In this document: positions 1 through 6,971 of the stretch, piece after piece
Layout: every line of letters starts with the position of its first letter
How positions within the stretch are numbered: the stretch's first letter is position 1
From: Saprospiraceae bacterium
GTDB taxonomy: Bacteria > Bacteroidota > Bacteroidia > Chitinophagales > Saprospiraceae
Assembly: GCA_027009605.1 (NCBI GenBank)
Contig: JALVCY010000083.1
Location: 1-16,629, forward strand
Length of the DNA: 16,629 bases
Reading direction: 5' to 3'
Position numbers and translations under genes: made by a program
The notes under the pieces: generated by a model
The model's input: only the letters and a program-made list of their open reading frames with translations
Databases searched by the model: none
What the model was told of the DNA's origin: nothing

Positions 1-265
1 GCGGTGTAACGGTCTAACGGTATAACGGGTAGGCAGCCAAGAGAGCGTCCCCCTTGAACGCCGAAGGCAATTGAACGCCCGAAGGGCAAATTGAACGTGC
101 GAAGCACAATTTGAACGCCGAAGGCAATGAACGGTATAGCGGTGTAACGGTCTAACGGTATAACGGGTAGGCAGCCAAGAGAGCGTCCCCCTTGAACGCC
201 GAAGGCAATTGAACGCCCGAAGGGCAAATTGAACGTGCGAAGCACAATTTGAACGCCGAAGGCAA
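1..265 (+). repeat. Tandemly duplicated mini-hairpin repeat
   Basis: Bases 1-127 recur without change at 139-265 (period 138). Each copy begins with an imperfect 8-bp periodicity (acggtNta-type units) and continues with four short perfect hairpins in a constant TTGAAC...CAA setting: GCC-GAA-GGC, GCCC-GAA-GGGC, GTGC-GAA-GCAC and GCC-GAA-GGC, at 60-68, 77-87, 97-107 and 117-125, and again 138 bases later. Stems vary in both arms together while the GAA loop is fixed. The array ends 30 bases before the aacS promoter. A related array lies inverted at 3690-3840. No coding potential is apparent. The left end is cut by the window, so more units may exist. Confidence 0.93.
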
Positions 266-271
266 CAACCA

Positions 272-302
272 TTGCTCAATTCCCCCTAATTCACTACCTT
301 TG
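272..302 (+). promoter_or_regulatory. Bacteroidota-type promoter of aacS
   Basis: The -7 box TACCTTTG at 295-302 matches the known Bacteroidota consensus TANNTTTG. An ATTG at 271-274 lies 20 bases upstream, close to the usual position of the -33 TTTG element. Transcription would start near 308-310, giving a leader of about 20 bases before the ATG at 330. This also argues against starting the gene upstream, within the repeat. Confidence 0.65.
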
Positions 303-329
303 GTCTATCAACCAATAAAAGCAAAAGTC

Positions 330-2282
330 ATGACCCAAGCTCCACCTATCCTTTGGCAACCATCCAAGCGTTTTCGTCAGCATTCGCACATGAATAAGTT
401 TATGAATTATTTGAGACGACATCATTTGGATTTTAAGAATTATCAAGAATTATGGCAGTGGTCGGTGGATGAGCCGGAATTCTTTTGGGATTTTATTTGG
501 AAGTATTTTAAGGTCAAATCTTACACGCCTTATAACCGGATTTTGGAGTATAAGGAATTACCGGATGTTGATTGGTTTGATGGGGCGACGCTTAATTATG
601 CCGAGCATATTTTCCGGAATAAAACGACCGAACACCCGGCTCTAATCTTTCAATCCGAACGCCATCCTTTGACGGAAGTCTCTTGGGATGAACTCGAAAC
701 CAAAGTAGCAGCTTTGCGCCAATTCTTGGTGGAAAGCGGAGTCGAAAAAGGAGATCGTGTCGTTGCCTTTTTGCCTAATATCCCGGAAGCGACCATCGGG
801 TTATTAGCCACCATGTCCATTGGGGCCGTGTGGTCGAGTTGCTCGCCGGACTTTGGAACAGGGAGTGTTTTGGAGCGGTTTGGGCAGATAGAACCCAAGG
901 TTTTACTCGCTGTCGATGGCTACCAATACGGGGGCAAAGCCTATGACAAAATGGATGTGGTCAAAGAAATTACCAACCAAATTCCATCGCTCGAAAAAGT
1001 CGTTCTCATACCCTATCTTAATGAAAATCAATCTATTACACATTTTCCGAAAGGAATTCTATGGAAGGATGCCCTTGCGGACAAAAACGAAGCATTGACG
1101 TTTCTGCCGGTGCCTTTTGAACATCCAATGTGGGTTTTGTACTCTTCCGGAACGACAGGGGCACCCAAGGCCATTACGCACTCGCACGGGGGCAGTTTGT
1201 TGGAGCATTTCAAGTATTTGGCGCTGCACAATGACGTTCATCGGGGGGAGCGATTCTTTTGGTTTGCGACGACCGGTTGGATGATGTGGAATTTTGTGCA
1301 CGCCTCCATGCTCGTAGGGGGCGTAGCGGTTCTTTTTGACGGAAGTCCGGGCTATCCCGATTTGAATGTCCTTTGGCGTTTAGCGGAAGCGGCTCCGATA
1401 CATCATTTTGGGACGAGTGCGCCTTTTATCATGGCTTGTGCTAATCAGGGGCTTGCGCCAAAAAAGGAATTCAACCTAAAGCCTTTACGCTCTATCGGCT
1501 CGACCGGTTCGCCCTTGCCGCCGGAAGGATTTGACTATGTTTATCAAAAAATTAAGCGGACGGTTTGGTTGACTTCCATGAGTGGCGGTACGGATGTTTG
1601 CACGGCTTTTGTGGGGGGCAATCCGCTCCTTCCGGTCTATCAGGGGGAGATTCAATGCCGTGCCTTGGGTTGCGCCCTCTACGCTTACGACGAAGACGGC
1701 CAAGAGCTAATTAATGAAGTCGGAGAAATGGTCATCACTCAACCCATGCCTTCGATGCCGGTTTTCTTTTGGAATGACCCGGGCAAAGAACGGTATCGAG
1801 CCAGCTACTACGAGATGTATCCGGGTGTTTGGCGACATGGCGATTGGACGATTGTGACAGATAGAAATACGATTATTATTTTGGGACGCTCCGATGCCAC
1901 GCTCAACCGCCAAGGCGTGCGTATCGGTACTGCCGAAATCTATCGTTCCGTGGACAAAATCAAAGAAATCAAAGATTCGCTGGTCGTCAATATCGAGTTA
2001 GAAGGGGGCGGAGATTATATGCCTTTATTCGTAGTCATGAACGAAGGTCATTCCCTTTCGGAAAAAATCATTCAGGCCGTCAAAAAGCAATTGCGGGCAG
2101 ACTATTCTCCCCGGCACGTCCCCAATGAAATCATCGAAGTACCCGACCTACCCTACACCATCAGTGGCAAGAAAATGGAACTCCCCGTCAAAAAAATCCT
2201 GAAGGGAATCCCCATCGACCAAGCCGCTAAAAAAGATGCGATGCGGAATCCGGAGAGCTTGAAGTATTTTTTGAAGGCTTAG
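330..2282 (+). CDS. aacS: Acetoacetate--CoA ligase (acetoacetyl-CoA synthetase)
   Basis: This cytoplasmic ANL-superfamily enzyme should convert acetoacetate, ATP and CoA to acetoacetyl-CoA via an acyl-adenylate, feeding ketone-body or leucine carbon into thiolase and lipid metabolism. The protein is 650 residues, the normal family length. An ACAS_N-type N-terminal segment (WSVDEPEFFWDFIWKYF) is followed by the phosphate-binding loop YSSGTTGAPK (residues 271-280), an SGGTDVC substrate/adenine-pocket motif, the hinge region GRSDATLNRQGVRIG, and the C-terminal SGKKME motif carrying the catalytic lysine at about residue 614. Chain length and the GTD motif favour acetoacetate over acetate as substrate. 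The ATG at 330 is chosen because the frame also runs upstream to a TTG at 249 that lies inside the repeat and before the promoter. It appears monocistronic. Confidence 0.93.
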   Translation: MTQAPPILWQPSKRFRQHSHMNKFMNYLRRHHLDFKNYQELWQWSVDEPEFFWDFIWKYFKVKSYTPYNRILEYKELPDVDWFDGATLNYAEHIFRNKTTEHPALIFQSERHPLTEVSWDELETKVAALRQFLVESGVEKGDRVVAFLPNIPEATIGLLATMSIGAVWSSCSPDFGTGSVLERFGQIEPKVLLAVDGYQYGGKAYDKMDVVKEITNQIPSLEKVVLIPYLNENQSITHFPKGILWKDALADKNEALTFLPVPFEHPMWVLYSSGTTGAPKAITHSHGGSLLEHFKYLALHNDVHRGERFFWFATTGWMMWNFVHASMLVGGVAVLFDGSPGYPDLNVLWRLAEAAPIHHFGTSAPFIMACANQGLAPKKEFNLKPLRSIGSTGSPLPPEGFDYVYQKIKRTVWLTSMSGGTDVCTAFVGGNPLLPVYQGEIQCRALGCALYAYDEDGQELINEVGEMVITQPMPSMPVFFWNDPGKERYRASYYEMYPGVWRHGDWTIVTDRNTIIILGRSDATLNRQGVRIGTAEIYRSVDKIKEIKDSLVVNIELEGGGDYMPLFVVMNEGHSLSEKIIQAVKKQLRADYSPRHVPNEIIEVPDLPYTISGKKMELPVKKILKGIPIDQAAKKDAMRNPESLKYFLKA

Positions 2283-2536
2283 GAGATTAAAGGTGAAGGG
2301 TGAAGGGTTAAAGGCTAAAGGAAAAGGCTTTAACAATAGTAACGGTTGACTCATAATCCACTAGTAATCAACACCTTACAAATACTTAGTGTCAACTTTC
2401 TGTTTTTAGTAATCAGGTCTTACACTTTTCCTTACCACTAAGACCACTTAGAATACACTTAGATCACACTAAGAAACGCTACAAAATATCAACTTTTGAC
2501 TACAGAGGCAAAGCCCAGTTTCTTATCTTTAATTTG
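2283..2536. other. Gene-free spacer with low-complexity repeats
   Basis: No gene is supported here. The first 50 bases are a purine-rich run of aaaggtgaaggg-like units (2289-2328). Further on, a short degenerate array CACTWAGA is present at 2436, 2445, 2456 and 2467. No convincing intrinsic terminator follows aacS; GTTGA and TCAAC arms around 2345-2370 form at best a 5-bp stem. Confidence 0.6.
2436..2474 (+). repeat. Short CACTWAGA tandem array
   Basis: Four copies of the octamer CACT(A/T)AGA begin at 2436, 2445, 2456 and 2467, with spacings of 9, 11 and 11 bases. The run is AT-rich, lies outside any credible gene, and has no assigned function. Confidence 0.6.
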
Positions 2537-2833
2537 GCTCCCAAAAGTCACCCTTGCCAAGAATTAAAGCTAGGAATAAAAATACAAACAGAATGACACT
2601 TTATGCAGCCAAGAGAGAAAAAATTGATTTTATCGGAGCAGGACCCACCAAGAAAACAAAGGGTTTACTCCTAAAAGTAGGGGGCTGGTGGTTTGCTCTT
2701 GAGACCACAAAATTTTATTTGGTTTTCTCTTTTATTTTAACCCACTAAATCTCCCTAAGAAGGGAGACTTATGGCAAACCAAATAAAATTTTGTTCAGTG
2801 CTTTAATTTCCGGCTAAGTGGACTTTTCGGAGC
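2537..2833. repeat. Nested inverted-repeat element, copy 1 (MITE-like)
   Basis: Three layers of inverted symmetry are nested here. The outer arms (about 2537-2570 and 2800-2833) are imperfect, starting GCTCC and containing AAAAGTC...GCC...AATTAAAGC. The middle arms are a perfect 19-bp pair, ACAAAATTTTATTTGGTTT at 2707-2725 and its complement at 2776-2794. The core is a hairpin TCTCCCT-aaga-AGGGAGA at 2750-2767. There is no transposase and no obvious target-site duplication. A shortened relative lies at 6746-6881. It resembles a non-autonomous element or a structured intergenic repeat; which one cannot be decided from the sequence. It ends 33 bases before the DUF3667 gene. Confidence 0.75.
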
Positions 2834-2866
2834 AGACTCAACAAATAATTAATAAAAAAATCCACC

Positions 2867-3634
2867 ATGATAACATGTAAAAATTGCAGCAACAAATTTG
2901 AAGGAAATTTTTGCAATCAGTGCGGCCAAAAGGCTCGTACCGATAAAATTAACTTCAAGTATGTATTGAATGAAATTGGCGCAAGCGTATTGCAAGTCGA
3001 TAGGGGAATTATTTTTACTATTAAGGAATTATTTACACGGCCGGGGCATAGCATACGCGCCTATTTAGAAGGTAAGCGAGTGAACCACTATCGTGCGATT
3101 TCTTTTTTATTGGTGACTTCGACCATCTATGCTTTGGTCGCCTATTGGTTGGGAGAGAAGACTATATTAAGTGATACCGTAGATGGGATGGTATCAGGCT
3201 TGACAGATGACGGCAAAGATCAAATGCTAGAAAGCTCTTACTTTATTCTCCTACTAAAATGGCTCGTGGCACATCCGTCTTATTTTGCTTTAGTGCTATT
3301 TCCGTTTTTTTCTTTTGCTTCGTACATAGCATTTATAAATTTTGGTTATAATTATTTTGAACATTTGATTTTGAATGCCTATTTGACGGGGCTTCAGGCT
3401 ATTATTTACACATTCTTTATTCCAATCACCAGTATATTTGGAGACACCTATTTAGTCGCCGGTACACAGCTATTTTTGGGGACAATGGCCACCTTTTGGA
3501 TGTATAGCCAATTTTTTAAGGACACATCACTTTGGGTAAAAATTTTGCTGACTATTTTGAGCTATATTTTGTACTTTTTACTTATATCAATCTTAATGTT
3601 TGTTTTTTTTGGCATAAATGAAATCCTGCATTAA
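2867..3634 (+). CDS. DUF3667 zinc-ribbon membrane protein
   Basis: This 255-residue protein begins with a zinc-ribbon-like pair of CxxC motifs (CKNC at residues 4-7, CNQC at 16-19). A conserved-looking segment follows, with FTRPGHSIRAYLEGKR near residues 56-71, and then about five or six hydrophobic helices to the C-terminus. This layout, N-terminal zinc ribbon then RPG...Y..GKR then membrane domain, is that of the DUF3667 family, common in Bacteroidota and of unknown function. It should sit in the inner membrane with the ribbon probably cytoplasmic. The ATG at 2867 directly precedes the first CxxC, so the start is secure. No good -7 box was found upstream; the nested inverted-repeat element ends just before the gene. 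Confidence 0.85.
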   Translation: MITCKNCSNKFEGNFCNQCGQKARTDKINFKYVLNEIGASVLQVDRGIIFTIKELFTRPGHSIRAYLEGKRVNHYRAISFLLVTSTIYALVAYWLGEKTILSDTVDGMVSGLTDDGKDQMLESSYFILLLKWLVAHPSYFALVLFPFFSFASYIAFINFGYNYFEHLILNAYLTGLQAIIYTFFIPITSIFGDTYLVAGTQLFLGTMATFWMYSQFFKDTSLWVKILLTILSYILYFLLISILMFVFFGINEILH

Positions 3635-3666
3635 AGTTTTCTGTTGTTCAATTTGTTCTTTGGACG

Positions 3667-3685
3667 CCTGCCTGCTGCAGGCAGG
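3667..3685. repeat. Perfect palindrome, possible terminator stem
   Basis: CCTGCCTGC and GCAGGCAGG flank a single T, forming a GC-rich hairpin 33 bases after the DUF3667 stop codon. There is no clean T-run behind it, only TTCAATTT, so intrinsic termination is possible but unproven. It sits in the same TTCAA-punctuated setting as the mini-hairpins that follow. Confidence 0.6.
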
Positions 3686-3689
3686 TTCA

Positions 3690-3840
3690 ATTTGCCCTTC
3701 GGGCGTTCAATTTGTCCTTCGGACGTTCATTGCCTTCGGCGTTCATGGGGTGTGCTCTTGGCTGCCTAGCCGTTACACCGTTACACCACTACACCGCTAT
3801 ACCGTTACACCGCTATACCGTTGGTTGCCTTCGGCGTTCA
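3690..3840 (-). repeat. Inverted copy of the mini-hairpin/octamer repeat
   Basis: Read on the minus strand this is a relative of the array at 1-265. Mini-hairpins are at 3694-3704 (GCCC/GGGC), 3714-3724 (GTCC/GGAC), 3732-3740 and 3827-3835 (GCC/GGC), each with a TTC loop on the plus strand and TTCAA linkers. Between them lie the shared GCTCTTGGCTGCCTA block (3754-3768) and six CCGYTAYA-type octamers (3770-3817). The GTCC/GGAC stem is not found in the left array. Confidence 0.88.
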
Positions 3841-3845
3841 AGTGG

Positions 3846-4110
3846 CTTTTCGTGCTTTTCGTGGTTAAATTTCCATTCCAATACTACTTTTCGTGCTTTT
3901 CGTGTTTTTCGTGGTTAAACTTCCATTCCAATACCGCTTTTCGTGTTTTTAGTGGTTAAATTTCCATCCGATACCGCTTTCTTGTTTTTCGTGGTTTTCG
4001 TGGTTAAACTTCCATTCCAATACCGCTTTTCGTGTTTTTCGTGTTTTTCGTGGTTAAATTTCTAATCCAATACCACTTTTCGTTGATTTCGTGGCAAAAT
4101 TCCTGATTCC
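3846..4110 (+). repeat. 40/50-bp tandem array (TTTTCGTG type)
   Basis: Five units start at 3846, 3887, 3937, 3977 and 4026, with a degenerate sixth at 4076. Each has two or three copies of a 9-base TTTTCGTGN motif, then GGTTAAAYTTCCATTCCAAT and ACCGC or a variant. Units are 40-41 bases with two inner motifs and 49-50 with three, so length changes in steps of nine. A lone copy lies at 8676-8700. The array ends about 130 bases before the TonB-dependent receptor gene. Confidence 0.88.
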
Positions 4111-4243
4111 ACCGAAAAACCTATAACCTTCATCGCCAATAACGAGCTGTTGGTCGATAAGCCTGCCCCCAAAGTGTAACCATTTCACTTTTCGTCCATC
4201 CTTAGTAGCGAAACAAAAATACAAAACTCTAAAAATAGAAAAA

Positions 4244-6667
4244 ATGAAAATCAAAATTGTCACCCTGCTTCTTGTGCTATTTGCCCGGACTCTTTTTGCG
4301 CAAGCACCCCAAAATCTTATTAAAGGCAGCATACAAAATGAAGCCGGTGAGCCTGTAGCTTTTGCCAACATCCTTCTTTATAATCTGCCGGATTCTTCCA
4401 TCGCCAAAGTGGGTTACTCTGAAGAAAACGGACAATTCAAAATGATTCCACCCATTGCTAATCAGCAGTATTATCTCGAAATATCTTATGTGGGACTCTC
4501 CAACTTCACATCTGAATCCTTTTCTCCGAAAGGAGGCAAAGACTTTGGGCCAATCAGCCTAAGCAACCAAGCGACCTTGGAAGAAGTGGTCGTTTCCACC
4601 CAAAGAAGAATGATTGAAGTCCAACCGGACAAAACAGTTTTTAATATCGACAAAAGTATTAATTCGGCCGGAAGCGATGCCATGAAATTACTCCGAAAAG
4701 CACCCGGAGTCATGGTCGATAATAATGATAATATCATCTTACTCGGGAAGTCCGGCGTACTCGTTTATATCGACGGACGTAAGACACCCATGTCAGGAGA
4801 TGACTTGGCCAATATGCTCAAAAATATCCCTTCCGAACAAATCGACGCCATCGAAATCATCACCAGCCCGTCTGCCAAATACGAAGCGGAAGGCAATGCC
4901 GGTATCATCAATATCAAGCTAAAGAAAAATGAAAACTTTGGTGCAAACGGCACATTTACAGCGGGTTACTCCATTGGTGTATTTGCCAAATACCGCTCCG
5001 GACTCAGTGTCAATTACCGAAAAAACAAAGTCAACACCTTTGGAAGTATCAACGTCAACAAAGGCCTATGGGAAAATGTTTCTCACATCAAAAGAGAACT
5101 CAACAACCAAGTATTTGATAATAACAACACCTTCATCTCAGACAATCAAGGCATTTCCTACAAGGCAGGTATGGACTTTTTTATCAATAAACAAAATACT
5201 ATTGGTGTCCTTTTTAATGGCGGATACAGCACTGATTTGAATAAAGGTAATGGGGTAACGGATATTTACCCGGCCAACAATATGGCTGCCATCAACTACC
5301 TAAACGCCCAAAGCCACTCTGACGAAGTAAGAAAACGAAATAATGTGAATCTAAACTATCAGTTCAAAAAGAAATCCGGTGTGGAATTGAATATTGACTT
5401 GGACTATGGTGTGTTCTCTTTAGACAATACCACCAACCAACCTAACCAATACTTTGACTCCGATAAAACCACCTTATTATCCAAAAATGAAAACAAAACC
5501 ATCACGCCTAGCAATATCACCATTGCAGTCGGAAAAATAGATTACGAACAAAAACTTTGGGGTGGCAAAATAGAATTTGGCACCAAATTATCTAAGGTCA
5601 AAACAGACAACACTTTTGATTACTACAACTTAGTCAACGAAGCGCCTGTACTGGATTCTAATCGAACCAACAAATTTATCTACGATGAAAACGTCACGGC
5701 CGGATATGTTAGTTTTATGCGACCCATCAACGAAAAATTAAGCTTCAATGCCGGGCTACGTGCCGAACACACGCAAACCAAAGGAGAACTCATTGCTATT
5801 AAAAACAACCAAGACAAACCGGATGAAAGGTCTTATCTCAATTGGTTTCCTTCGGCGGCCATCTCCTATGCGGCCAATGCGAAGAATAGTTTTAGGCTAA
5901 GCTATGGAAAACGGGTGAGCCGCCCTAACTATCAAGAATTGAACCCTTTTGAGTTCAAACTAGATGAGTTGACTTATCAGAAAGGGAATCCATTCTTGCA
6001 GCCCCACTTTTCACACAACCTACAACTCAGCCACACCTTCATGAATATGATGACTTCATCGCTCAGTTATACGCATATCAAAGACCAGATGACTCGAATC
6101 GTTGACACCATCAATACCAATTCCAGCTTTATTACCTGGCGAAATATTTCATCGCAAGATGTTTACAGCGTGAATATCAGCTCTCCGGTTCCAATCAAAA
6201 AATGGTGGTCGGCTTACGCCAATCTTAATTTTTATCAAAGCATCAACAAAGCCGACTTTGGTGAAAACCGAAAAATAAATCTAAAAGTAACCGGCGTAAA
6301 TATTTATGCCCAAAATACCTTCACCTTACCGAAAGGCATTTCTTTGGAAGTCTCCGGCTTTTATGCATCTCCCAGCGTATGGGGGGGCACTTTTAAAACC
6401 AAAAGCATGTGGTCCACAGACATCGGACTTCAAAAGAAAATCCTAAAAGGCAACGGCACACTAAAAATCGGGCTAGATGATGTTTTTGACACCCAACACT
6501 GGAGAGCCGAAAGCCTTTTTGCCGGCCAAAAGATGTCCGGTGGAGGCAACTGGGAAAGTCACAGATACAAAATTAATTTCTCCTATAACTTCGGAAACAA
6601 AAAGGTCAAAGCCGCTAGACGCAGACAAACCGGATTGGAAGACGAAGCAGGACGAATCAAGTCTTAA
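4244..6667 (+). CDS. TonB-dependent receptor, outer-membrane beta-barrel family
   Basis: This 807-residue outer-membrane protein probably takes up an unidentified ligand with energy from TonB-ExbBD. A signal peptide (residues 1 to about 19, ending TLFA-Q) is followed by a carboxypeptidase-regulatory-like beta-sandwich (about 25-105; GSIQNEAGEPVAFANILLY), the linker LEEVVVSTQR, and a plug domain (about 120-230; LLRKAPGVMVDNNDNI, IDGRKTPMSGDDLANMLK, PSAKYEAEGNAGIINIKLKK). The rest is a barrel of the outer-membrane beta-barrel family type, with typical GLRAEHTQTKGELI and RVSRPNYQELNPFE signatures. No SusD-like partner, ECF sigma/anti-sigma pair or substrate enzyme is adjacent, so the substrate cannot be read from context. 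The start is well placed for the signal peptide. The frame is intact and a terminator follows. Confidence 0.92.
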   Translation: MKIKIVTLLLVLFARTLFAQAPQNLIKGSIQNEAGEPVAFANILLYNLPDSSIAKVGYSEENGQFKMIPPIANQQYYLEISYVGLSNFTSESFSPKGGKDFGPISLSNQATLEEVVVSTQRRMIEVQPDKTVFNIDKSINSAGSDAMKLLRKAPGVMVDNNDNIILLGKSGVLVYIDGRKTPMSGDDLANMLKNIPSEQIDAIEIITSPSAKYEAEGNAGIINIKLKKNENFGANGTFTAGYSIGVFAKYRSGLSVNYRKNKVNTFGSINVNKGLWENVSHIKRELNNQVFDNNNTFISDNQGISYKAGMDFFINKQNTIGVLFNGGYSTDLNKGNGVTDIYPANNMAAINYLNAQSHSDEVRKRNNVNLNYQFKKKSGVELNIDLDYGVFSLDNTTNQPNQYFDSDKTTLLSKNENKTITPSNITIAVGKIDYEQKLWGGKIEFGTKLSKVKTDNTFDYYNLVNEAPVLDSNRTNKFIYDENVTAGYVSFMRPINEKLSFNAGLRAEHTQTKGELIAIKNNQDKPDERSYLNWFPSAAISYAANAKNSFRLSYGKRVSRPNYQELNPFEFKLDELTYQKGNPFLQPHFSHNLQLSHTFMNMMTSSLSYTHIKDQMTRIVDTINTNSSFITWRNISSQDVYSVNISSPVPIKKWWSAYANLNFYQSINKADFGENRKINLKVTGVNIYAQNTFTLPKGISLEVSGFYASPSVWGGTFKTKSMWSTDIGLQKKILKGNGTLKIGLDDVFDTQHWRAESLFAGQKMSGGGNWESHRYKINFSYNFGNKKVKAARRRQTGLEDEAGRIKS

Positions 6668-6694
6668 AGTTTCTTCATCGTGCAGGAGATTAAG

Positions 6695-6726
6695 CCAATC
6701 AGTATTCTTTTACCGGTTGGTTTTTT
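6695..6726 (+). terminator. Intrinsic terminator after the TonB receptor
   Basis: CCAATC (6695-6700) pairs with GGTTGG (6715-6720), including one G-T pair, across a 14-base loop, and is followed directly by six Ts. The hairpin lies 28 bases after the stop codon. GTGCA and TGCAC arms further out may extend it. Confidence 0.6.
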
Positions 6727-6745
6727 CTTGCACAATCAGCTAGTC

Positions 6746-6881
6746 ACCCCCGAAAAGTCCACTTTGCCAAGAATTAAAGAAAGAAACAAAATTTTATTTT
6801 GTTACCATACGGTTTCCTTTGAATGAAAGGAAAACCAATGGAAGGGTTGTGATAAAGAAACAAAATAAAATTTTGTGGAGC
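6746..6881. repeat. Nested inverted-repeat element, copy 2 (shortened)
   Basis: The left outer arm CCGAAAAGTCCACTTTGCC plus AAGAATTAAAG (6750-6779) matches the outer arms of the element at 2537-2833. The middle arms are a perfect 18-bp pair, ACAAAATTTTATTTTGTT at 6786-6803 and its complement at 6859-6876. The core is a bulged hairpin of GGTTTCCTTT with AAAGGAAAACC around 6811-6836. After the right middle arm comes GGAGC, as at the end of copy 1, but the right outer arm is missing, which suggests an internal deletion of about 35 bases. Confidence 0.7.
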
Positions 6882-6971
6882 CCAGAGCCAACGACTATAT
6901 CCAATTTTTCGGGGTCAGCACATAACCAAAGTGAACAAAAAGTCTTACCTTTCCAACTCAAAAAGGGAACC

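Larger units (their letters stand above)
3635..4243. other. 609-base gene-free repeat cluster
   Basis: Nothing here looks like a gene; open frames across it translate repeats (VTPLHRYTV-like runs). It holds, in order: a 19-base palindrome, inverted mini-hairpins, an octamer array, one more mini-hairpin, a 40/50-base tandem array, and then about 130 bases without recognised structure before the TonB-dependent receptor. No Bacteroidota -7 box was found before the receptor. Confidence 0.8.

Noticed and set aside
1..265. CRISPR array
   Set aside because: Units are contiguous hairpins with constant short linkers and one large duplication; there are no unique spacers and no cas genes.
2605..2617. 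13-base match GCAGCCAAGAGAG between the nested element and the array at 1-265
   Set aside because: A 13-base match is expected by chance a few times in a window this size, and the flanks do not align.
2554..2748. 64-codon plus-strand open frame
   Set aside because: It lies within the nested inverted-repeat element, has no -7 box and resembles no known small protein.
3618..3959. Open frame of about 113 codons on the plus strand after DUF3667
   Set aside because: It translates the mini-hairpin, octamer and TTTTCGTG repeats into monotonous VTPLHRYTV and FRVFRG runs, and overlaps the end of the DUF3667 gene.
4054..4371. Minus-strand open frame reaching into the TonB receptor gene, with a protein-like stretch (WLHFGGRLIDQQLVIGDEGY)
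   Set aside because: It overlaps the receptor's signal peptide and first domain. The rest falls in repeat-flanked spacer. A decayed gene fragment is possible but not supported without homologues.
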